Source: Oleiagrimonas sp963821885 (GTDB lineage: Bacteria; Pseudomonadota; Gammaproteobacteria; Xanthomonadales; Rhodanobacteraceae). From it: a stretch of DNA of 64,000 nt. The stretch spans positions 711,087 through 775,086 of the forward strand of contig CAWGFN010000002.1 of the NCBI GenBank assembly GCA_963821885.1, in the 5' to 3' direction. Of the stretch, positions 53,861 to 64,000 are shown piece after piece. The stretch's first letter is position 1. Each line of letters begins with the position of its first letter. The translations under genes were made by a program, and so were the position numbers. Below the pieces are notes generated by a model. It was not told the origin of the DNA. It saw only the letters and a list, made by a program, of their open reading frames with translations, and made no database searches.

Positions 53861-55462
53861 TCAGGGTACGTCGCGGGCAAGATGCGGGCCGTGATCCTCC
53901 AGCGAGCCCAGGGCAAACAGCGTCTCCGGACCTATCATTCCATCGTCCGCGATGCCGTATGCCCGCTGCAGCTTGCGTACGCGCTGCTGCATCGCGGCGT
54001 CATAGATCAGCGGTCGATAGCTCGCACTGGTATCGCCATCCAGTTGCCGCAGCCGATGCCGGACCCAGCCCACGGCCTGGCCCGTGTCACCGCGCTTGAT
54101 GCTGGCCGGGATCCAGGCAGGCAGGCGGAACGGCGCCATGAACCGCCCTTCCCATACGGTCTCCAGTGCCGCACGCGAGATGTCCCTGGGTCGCCCATCC
54201 ACGAACAGCCGCACCGTATGTTCGCCGACACCGAGCATCAATACCGGCAGGGGGCCCTGCGGACCCCGCAAATCCAGGATCATCGGCCGGTCGAATCGCT
54301 TGAGCTGGTCGAGCATCCCGACACCTGCCACGCAGTCGAATCCGGGGAAGATAACGGCGTTGCACTGCTCGGCCTCGGTTACCGAAGTATCGTTCGAGGT
54401 CACCTGCCAACGTGCCAGCATTTCGCTCCAGGCCGCGCTGCGCGCTCCCTCCACCGAGGGCAGGCTGGCCACGAGCTCGGCCGCCTCTTTTCGCGCCACG
54501 TCTTGCTGCAGCTGCGTCGACACGGCAGGCACCGCTGATCCTGACCCACCCCACATGTGCCAACCGACCGCCAGGACCACGGCCAACAACAGCAGCACGG
54601 CCGATCGCCACCACCAGCGGTATCGTCTCAGCCAATACACGACGTGTCCGGGCAGCACATCGTCCGCGGCCCGCTGAACAAGCCGCTCACCTATCTGCTT
54701 GACCTGCTGCTCGGCGCCCAGTCTGAGAGCGCGATCGGCGATCGCATTGATCACACGCGGAACCCCACCCGCATAGCGATACAGGCTGCGCAAACCCAGT
54801 CTGCTGAACGGTTGCGTCGGCGAGCCGGCGACCGCCATGCGATGACGCACGTAGGGTTCGACATCACCGCTGTCGAGCCGCGTCAGTTCCTCGCGGATGC
54901 CGATACGCTGCGCCAGCGCCTTGAGGCTGCCTGATTGCAGGCGCGTTTCCAGGCTTGGCGCCGCCAGCAGCAGGACATGGATCAACTTGTGTGCCGGCGT
55001 CTGCAGATTGGTCAGCTGGCGCAACTGCTCCAGCGCCGCATCGGACAATTCCTGGGCTTCGTCGATCACCAGAAGCACACGCTGGCCCTGCGCATAGGTA
55101 TCCATGAGGAATGCCCCCAGCGCATCGATCATCAACTGCCCCCGGGCCAGCTCTCCGGACTCCAGGGGAACGCGCAAGGCATGGCACACGGTTTCCAGCA
55201 GCTCGTCTGCGCTGACGCCGGTGTATCGAATGCGAGCAATGCGGATGTCGGCCTGCGCCAGCCGCGACAGCAACAGCCTGGCCGCCAGGGTCTTGCCGCT
55301 GCCGAATTCACCGGACAGCAGCATGATGCCGCCGCTCCCGCTGCGGATTTCCTGTTCCAGGCGGTCGAGCAGCGCCTTGAGTCGAGGAGAGACCCACACG
55401 AAACGCTCGTCCGGCGCCGTGGCGAACGGGGCTTCCTTGAGTCCGAAATGGTCCAGGTACAT
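53861..55462 (-). CDS. ExeA-like AAA ATPase with peptidoglycan-binding domain
   Basis: A 533-residue inner membrane protein. The N-terminal AAA part has Walker A GEFGSGKT with K57 and Walker B VLLVIDEAQEL near 129-139. One membrane helix is at about 286-305 (WWWRSAVLLLLAVVLAVGW). The periplasmic part ends in a peptidoglycan-binding domain at about 440-512 (DGMIGPETLFAL). In Aeromonas, ExeA works with ExeB to place the secretin through peptidoglycan. No exeB follows; a rhomboid protease gene does. The start at 55462 lacks a clear ribosome site. Confidence 0.9.
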   Translation of the reverse strand: MYLDHFGLKEAPFATAPDERFVWVSPRLKALLDRLEQEIRSGSGGIMLLSGEFGSGKTLAARLLLSRLAQADIRIARIRYTGVSADELLETVCHALRVPLESGELARGQLMIDALGAFLMDTYAQGQRVLLVIDEAQELSDAALEQLRQLTNLQTPAHKLIHVLLLAAPSLETRLQSGSLKALAQRIGIREELTRLDSGDVEPYVRHRMAVAGSPTQPFSRLGLRSLYRYAGGVPRVINAIADRALRLGAEQQVKQIGERLVQRAADDVLPGHVVYWLRRYRWWWRSAVLLLLAVVLAVGWHMWGGSGSAVPAVSTQLQQDVARKEAAELVASLPSVEGARSAAWSEMLARWQVTSNDTSVTEAEQCNAVIFPGFDCVAGVGMLDQLKRFDRPMILDLRGPQGPLPVLMLGVGEHTVRLFVDGRPRDISRAALETVWEGRFMAPFRLPAWIPASIKRGDTGQAVGWVRHRLRQLDGDTSASYRPLIYDAAMQQRVRKLQRAYGIADDGMIGPETLFALGSLEDHGPHLARDVP

Positions 55463-55565
55463 GCCGCTACTTTACCCAATACGTGGGTCGTGAACGTATT
55501 CTCCGGATCGCCTCCGGCTGAAGCGTGCAGCGACCGACGACCATCCATCCTGTTCGCGTGCAAAC

Positions 55566-55592
55566 AAAAAGCCCCCGACGGCTGTCGGGGGC
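55566..55592 (-). terminator. rRNA operon terminator
   Basis: GCCCCCGAC (55571-55579) pairs with GTCGGGGGC (55584-55592). On the minus strand the stem is followed by five T. It lies 16 bases after the 5S gene. Confidence 0.9.
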
Positions 55593-55608
55593 TTCTCGTA
55601 ACAAGGTC

Positions 55609-55722
55609 CCTGGCGGTGACCTACTCTCACATGGCATCTGCCACACTACCATTGGCGCGGGTGCGTTTCACTGCCGAGTTCGGGATGGGATCGGGTGGGA
55701 CCACACCGCTATGGCCGCCAGG
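55609..55722 (-). rRNA. rrf: 5S ribosomal RNA
   Basis: The minus strand begins CCTGGCGGCCATAGCGG and ends with the complementary CCGCCAGG. The inner CCGAACTCGG and GATGGTAGTGT-type segments are present. Length is about 114 bases. Confidence 0.95.
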
Positions 55723-55831
55723 GAAGGGGTGCGGGCAGCGCTGTTGGAGCGCCAGCCCGGCAAAGGGGCGAATCGAGTGACAAGCGTCAGGGAGCGTTTC
55801 CGGATGTATCGATAAGGAAACTGCGAAGCAT

Positions 55832-55844
55832 CTTGGGGTTATAT

Positions 55845-55852
<8 letters not shown>
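55832..55852. repeat. 23S processing stem, 3' arm
   Basis: A perfect 21-base complement of 58725-58745. In the precursor RNA the two arms would pair around 23S and form the RNase III processing stem. Confidence 0.75.
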
Positions 55853-58724
<2,872 letters not shown>

Positions 58725-58732
<8 letters not shown>

Positions 58733-58745
58733 ATATAACCCCAAG
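58725..58745. repeat. 23S processing stem, 5' arm
   Basis: Perfect inverted partner of 55832-55852, immediately at the mature 23S 5' end. Confidence 0.75.
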
Positions 58746-58840
58746 TTGCCTCGGAGCCACACGCCCAATTGACGTTTCGCCGTTTGCCTTAACGACACAT
58801 CCTGGATTTGCATCCAAGACGCTTGTCACTCGATTCGCTT

Positions 58841-58852
58841 TGTCAAAGAACA
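58841..58852 (-). promoter_or_regulatory. boxA antitermination element before 23S
   Basis: The minus strand reads GTGTTCTTTGACA, close to the boxA consensus TGCTCTTTAACA. It lies in the tRNA-Ala/23S spacer. Confidence 0.6.
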
Positions 58853-58923
58853 CGAAAACGGCCTCAACGCCGTCCCGTATCTAATCTTTATGTGTGCGCT
58901 GCTGTTATTTCATCGTCCGAAAC

Positions 58924-58999
58924 TGGTGGAGCCAGTCGGGATCGAACCGACGACCCCCTGCTTGCAAAGCAGGTGCTCTCCCAGCTGAGCTATGGCCCC
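58924..58999 (-). tRNA. tRNA-Ala (anticodon TGC)
   Basis: Minus strand: acceptor GGGGCCA with TGGCTCC, D arm TAGCTCAGCTGGGAGAGC, anticodon loop TTTGCAA (TGC), T arm GGTTCGATCCC, encoded CCA. Length 76 bases, in the rRNA spacer. Confidence 0.97.
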
Positions 59000-59004
59000 A
59001 TGGA

Positions 59005-59081
<77 letters not shown>

Positions 59082-59235
59082 ATTTGGAGATGCTTCGTGA
59101 AAGCCGGACGTTCCAGGCTCTCTTGAAGAGTCCGGCCACGGATGGCCGGTCTTTGCTCTTCGCGAAAGGGACTTCGCGTGAAATAACAGGCAGGTGTCTT
59201 GTGTGGGCGTCTTGCGAGATGGGCAAGTCGCTCTC

Positions 59236-60780
<1,545 letters not shown>

Positions 60781-60939
60781 TTAAGTTTTCGACATCCCGA
60801 AGGACATCTATTCTTTCGAAGGTCCGAACCAAGCCTTTTCATTCATCGCTGAATTACAAAGGTTAAAGGTTTGGACGCTTGCATTGCTTGGACTTGTCTC
60901 CAAACTCGCAAGGCGCCCACACAAGTCACCTGCGCACAC

Positions 60940-60951
60940 TGTCAAAGATCA
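60940..60951 (-). promoter_or_regulatory. boxA antitermination element in the 16S leader
   Basis: The minus strand reads TGATCTTTGACA, ten of twelve matches to boxA (TGCTCTTTAACA). It lies about 160 bases ahead of 16S. Confidence 0.7.
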
Positions 60952-61010
60952 ATCGCTTGCGAAGTTTCCTTCGCGTCCCGTCGAGGACATTTCGTCCCAG
61001 GGAGCCGCAC

Positions 61011-61038
61011 ATTCTACATCGCTTTCCGCGTCCGTCAA
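61011..61038 (-). promoter_or_regulatory. rRNA operon promoter
   Basis: Minus strand: TTGACG (61038-61033), 16 bases, TAGAAT (61016-61011). An AT-rich stretch just upstream can act as UP element, and a GC-rich discriminator follows, as in stringently controlled rRNA promoters. Confidence 0.85.
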
Positions 61039-61157
61039 CACCCTTTTTCAGGGAAATTTGCCGGCCGCGGTGGTGCTGGCGAACCGCCGGTGCGACGGCG
61101 GGCCGCGCATCATAGGGAGGCATCGCGCAAAGCACAAGCCCTGCGCGAGCGGAGGCG

Positions 61158-62369
61158 TCACGGGGCCTTCAGCAGCACCCGCGCGAAGTTGCGCTTGCCG
61201 ATCTGCAGGACGCCTTCGAAACCGGGCTCGAACTGGCGCTGGCCGTCCTCGACGACCTCGCCGTCGATGCGCACTGCGCGTTCCTTGAGCTTGCGATTGG
61301 CCTCGGAATTGGACCTGGCCAGGCCGGCCGCCGTGAGCAACGCCGGCAGGCGCAGGCCTTCGGCGGGCACCACGATCTCGTCCAGCGGCAGCAGCGAGGT
61401 GTCGCCCTCGCCGCGCACCACCGCGTGCCAGCCGGCGATCGCCTGCTCGGCCGCCGCGGCATCGTGGAAGCGGGTGGCCAGCTCGCGCGCCAGGCGCAGC
61501 TTGGCATCGCGGGGGTTGAGCTGGCCGCCGGCGACCTCGGCCTGCATCCGCGCCAGCTCGTCCATGGACACGTCGAAGCTGAGCAGTTCGAACCACCGCC
61601 ACATCAGCTCATCGCCGATCTTCATGGTCTTGGTGACGATGTCGATGGCCGGCTCGTCGATGCCGATGTAGTTGTCCAGCGACTTGGACATCTTGTTGAC
61701 GCCATCGAGCCCTTCCAGAAGCGGCATGGTCAGCACGATCTGCGGCGGCTGCCCCTCGTGTTCCTGCAGGGCGCGACCCATCAGCAGGTTGAACTTCTGG
61801 TCGGTGCCGCCGAGCTCGACGTCGGCCTTCAGCGCCACCGAGTCGTAGCCCTGCACCAGCGGATACAGGAACTCGTGGATGGCGATGGGCTGCTGCGCCT
61901 TGTAGCGCTTGTCGAAGTCGTCGCGCTCGAGCATGCGCGCCACGGTGTGCTGCGCGGCCAGCCGCACCATGTCGGCCGCGGTCATGGCGCCGAACCACTC
62001 GCTGTTGAAGCGCACCTCGGTCTTCTCGCGATCGAGCACCTTGAACACCTGCGCGGCGTAGGTGTCGGCATTGGCCTTGACCTGCTCGGGGGTAAGCGGC
62101 TTGCGCGTGGCGTTCTTGCCGGTGGGGTCGCCGATCATGCCGGTGAAGTCGCCGATCAGGAAGATCACCGTATGCCCCAGATCCTGGAACTGGCGCATCT
62201 TGTTGAGCAGCACCGTGTGTCCCAGATGCAGGTCCGGCGCGGTCGGGTCGAAGCCGGCCTTGATCCGCAGCGGGCGGCCGCTGGCCAGGCGCTTTTCCAG
62301 CTCCTCGACCTTGATGATTTCCTCGGCGCCGCGGCCGATCAGCGCCAGGGCGCGCTCGATGTCGCTCAT
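61158..62369 (-). CDS. tyrS: Tyrosyl-tRNA synthetase
   Basis: A 403-residue class I synthetase of the TyrRZ type. The HIGH motif is HLGH at 48-51 (FDPTAPDLHLGHTVL). The KMSKS loop is NKMSKSLDN near 230. An S4 RNA-binding domain ends the protein (about 340-400, LRLPALLTAAGLARSNSEANRK). It charges tRNA-Tyr. It lies directly upstream of the rRNA operon on the same strand and divergent from an M23 peptidase gene. Confidence 0.96.
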   Translation of the reverse strand: MSDIERALALIGRGAEEIIKVEELEKRLASGRPLRIKAGFDPTAPDLHLGHTVLLNKMRQFQDLGHTVIFLIGDFTGMIGDPTGKNATRKPLTPEQVKANADTYAAQVFKVLDREKTEVRFNSEWFGAMTAADMVRLAAQHTVARMLERDDFDKRYKAQQPIAIHEFLYPLVQGYDSVALKADVELGGTDQKFNLLMGRALQEHEGQPPQIVLTMPLLEGLDGVNKMSKSLDNYIGIDEPAIDIVTKTMKIGDELMWRWFELLSFDVSMDELARMQAEVAGGQLNPRDAKLRLARELATRFHDAAAAEQAIAGWHAVVRGEGDTSLLPLDEIVVPAEGLRLPALLTAAGLARSNSEANRKLKERAVRIDGEVVEDGQRQFEPGFEGVLQIGKRNFARVLLKAP

Positions 62370-62479
62370 GAATACCTCGTCGGATGGAACGTGGGGTGCC
62401 CGGCGCGGGGCGGCGGACTGAATGCGGTTAATTGTGCGTTAACTGAAGTGATGTGCGCAACGCTTTGAAAAAAAAGGCG

Positions 62480-62509
62480 TTGACGGGCTTTCCCGGCACT
62501 GGCTATCGT
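62480..62509 (+). promoter_or_regulatory. Candidate promoter of the M23 peptidase gene
   Basis: TTGACG (62480-62485), 18 bases, TATCGT (62504-62509). This would start transcripts at about 62516, ahead of the ATG at 62559. Confidence 0.4.
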
Positions 62510-62558
62510 AATCGCCAGCTTGACCCCGACAGACTCTGACACAGGGCGGACCCGCACG

Positions 62559-63965
62559 ATGACCGGTGGCAACAACTCGGCGCACGATACCCGCCGGGCA
62601 CGCATGATTGAACGTCTTCGCCACTGGTTCCAGGTCTCGCACGCCGCCGACCTGCCGCCGCACTGGTCGCGCGAACATCGCCTGCTCACCGCCACAGTCA
62701 CGCTGATCATCGTGCTGTCGGTCCTGGTGGTGCCGACCTGGGCGAGCGTGGCCTCGCACGCCAACGAACACGTCACCTACAACGAAAGTCCGCTCGATCT
62801 TCCGGTCCTGCCGCCGCAGCCCAAGGCGCCGGTTCAGGACACCTGGGAAGTGGTCCGCGTGCAGTCCGGCCAGACCCTGTCCGGCCTGTTCCAGTCGCAC
62901 GGCCTGGACTATGCCGACCTGCAGCTGGCGCTGGACGCCACGCACAAGTCCGGCGCCCTGCACGACCTGCATCCGGGCGACCCGATCGGCTTCCTGACCG
63001 ACGCCAATGGCAAGCTGCTCGCCCTGCGCTTCAACAGTGACGCCGAGCACCGCGTGGTGCTTCGCTTCGCCGACGGCGCCGTCACCCGCCACGTGCAGGA
63101 ACGCGATGTCGAGCGCCGCCAGCACATCGCCCACGGCGTGATCGATTCCTCGCTGTTCGGTTCGGCCGACCGCGCCGGCTTGAACGAGGCGATGGTGGTC
63201 AAGCTGGCCGACGTGTTCAAGTACGACATCGACTTCATCAAGGACATCCGCAAGGGCGACCGCTTCACCGTCATCTACGACGACGTGTGGCGCGACGGCG
63301 CCTACCTGCACAGCGGCGACATCATCGCCGCGGAGTTCTACAACCACGGCCACCGCTTCACCGCCTTCCGCTTCGAGAAGCCCGACGGCAGCTTCGGCTA
63401 CTACAGCGAGGACGGCCGTCCGCTGCAGAAGGCGCTGCTGCGCACGCCGGTGAAATTCACCCGCATCTCCTCGCGCTTCAGCCTGCACCGCCTGCAACCG
63501 ATCCTCGGCTACACCCGCGCGCACAAGGGCGTGGACTACGCCGCGCCGCGCGGCACGCCGATCCACGCCGCGGGCAACGGCACCATCCGAGTGCGCGGCT
63601 GGGTGCACGGCTTCGGCCGCTTCATCCTGATCAAGCACGACGCCGAGTACGCCACGGCCTACGCGCACATGTCGCGCTTCGCGCCGGGCCTTGGCGTCGG
63701 ATCGCACGTGCGCCAGGGGCAGGTCATCGGCTATGTCGGCATGACCGGACTGGCCACCGGCCCGCACCTGCACTATGAGGTCCGCGTGTACGGCAAGCAG
63801 GTCAATCCGCTGACGGTGACCATGCCCAAGCCCAAGCCGCTGGCCCCGGCGCTGCTGGCCAAGTTCAAGCAGCAGGCCAGGCCGTACATGTCGCGCCTGG
63901 CCACGCTGGACGCCAACATGCAGCTGGCCAGCCGCACCGCTGGCAGCGATCGCCACGCCAACTGA
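62559..63965 (+). CDS. MepM-like M23 peptidoglycan endopeptidase
   Basis: A 468-residue inner-membrane-anchored protein. A single membrane helix lies at about 44-66 (TATVTLIIVLSVLVVPTWASV). A LysM-like/OapA-type domain follows (VQSGQTLSGLFQSHGL). The C-terminal M23 domain has the zinc motif H-x-D in HKGVDYAAPRGTPIHA and HLHYEV. It cleaves cross-links in peptidoglycan during growth. ATG 62559 is my choice; a TTG at 62520 would extend it by 13 residues, and ATG 62604 is another option. It is divergent from tyrS, an arrangement also known in Xanthomonas. Confidence 0.9.
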   Translation: MTGGNNSAHDTRRARMIERLRHWFQVSHAADLPPHWSREHRLLTATVTLIIVLSVLVVPTWASVASHANEHVTYNESPLDLPVLPPQPKAPVQDTWEVVRVQSGQTLSGLFQSHGLDYADLQLALDATHKSGALHDLHPGDPIGFLTDANGKLLALRFNSDAEHRVVLRFADGAVTRHVQERDVERRQHIAHGVIDSSLFGSADRAGLNEAMVVKLADVFKYDIDFIKDIRKGDRFTVIYDDVWRDGAYLHSGDIIAAEFYNHGHRFTAFRFEKPDGSFGYYSEDGRPLQKALLRTPVKFTRISSRFSLHRLQPILGYTRAHKGVDYAAPRGTPIHAAGNGTIRVRGWVHGFGRFILIKHDAEYATAYAHMSRFAPGLGVGSHVRQGQVIGYVGMTGLATGPHLHYEVRVYGKQVNPLTVTMPKPKPLAPALLAKFKQQARPYMSRLATLDANMQLASRTAGSDRHAN

Positions 63966-63972
63966 TCCCGCG

Positions 63973-64000
63973 ATGACCGGCTCCGACGAGGCGCTGTACG
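63973..64000 (+). CDS. Possible start of anhydro-N-acetylmuramic acid kinase gene (partial)
   Basis: Only 28 bases: ATG 63973 encodes MTGSDEALY before the window ends. In related genomes anmK follows the M23 peptidase. The peptide is too short to prove it; identification rests on gene order. Confidence 0.3.

Larger units (their letters stand above)
60781..61157. other. rRNA operon leader and promoter region
   Basis: A 377-base gap between 16S and the tyrS stop codon. On the minus strand it carries the promoter, an AT-richer upstream element, a GC discriminator, boxA and the rest of the leader. No protein gene is supported. Confidence 0.7.

Overview
The window is about 64 kb of GC-rich (roughly two-thirds G+C) chromosomal DNA from a gammaproteobacterium. 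The gene set and order point to Xanthomonadales/Lysobacterales, perhaps Rhodanobacteraceae. The indicators are comF-bioB-bioF-bioH-bioC, a thr operon with a poly-threonine leader, tyrS next to an M23 peptidase and an anmK-like start, Oar-type TonB receptors, and GTAG-associated hairpins. The genus is not resolvable by eye; the 16S gene at 59236-60780 would settle it.

Layout, left to right. A glycosyltransferase pair (one partial) opens the window. A HigB/HigA-type toxin-antitoxin unit follows, lying between two copies of the 3' end of tRNA-Arg. Two tandem M61 peptidases (the first frameshifted) and an APC permease come next. A three-gene minus-strand operon then encodes a TonB receptor, a YhhN-type lysoplasmalogenase and an alkylglycerol monooxygenase-like hydroxylase (frameshifted). 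A cpdB-like nucleotidase precedes the threonine operon: leader peptide, homoserine dehydrogenase, thrB, thrC. After ubiA the biotin genes bioB, bioF, bioH and bioC are interleaved with comF, an SdiA-regulated-type lipoprotein and a zinc-ribbon protein on the other strand.

Between bioC and tag is a lower-GC 2 kb patch bounded by imperfect inverted repeats. It holds a frameshifted secreted hydrolase and a cluster of GGA-loop hairpins. Then come tag, a PLP-dependent dehydratase, pepN, small cell-envelope proteins, a structured intergenic region, mnmG, a GDSL-esterase autotransporter and a YbaY-like lipoprotein. An Oar-like TonB receptor stands divergent to twin TPR-sulfotransferases. These are followed by glyQS, an orphan GspE-type ATPase, a membrane protein, a rhomboid protease and an ExeA-like ATPase. 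A complete minus-strand rRNA operon (16S, tRNA-Ile, tRNA-Ala, 23S, 5S) with promoter, boxA sites and terminator follows. tyrS and an M23 peptidase close the window.

Functional links. Threonine synthesis appears controlled by a 10-Thr leader, an attenuator hairpin and a hairpin over the first ribosome site. Biotin synthesis appears controlled by a BirA-type palindrome ahead of bioB. The receptor/YhhN/AGMO-like operon looks like an uptake-and-breakdown unit for ether lipids. The Oar receptor with paired sulfotransferases may form a surface-modification locus. Three genes carry single-base frameshifts, which may be real decay or assembly errors.
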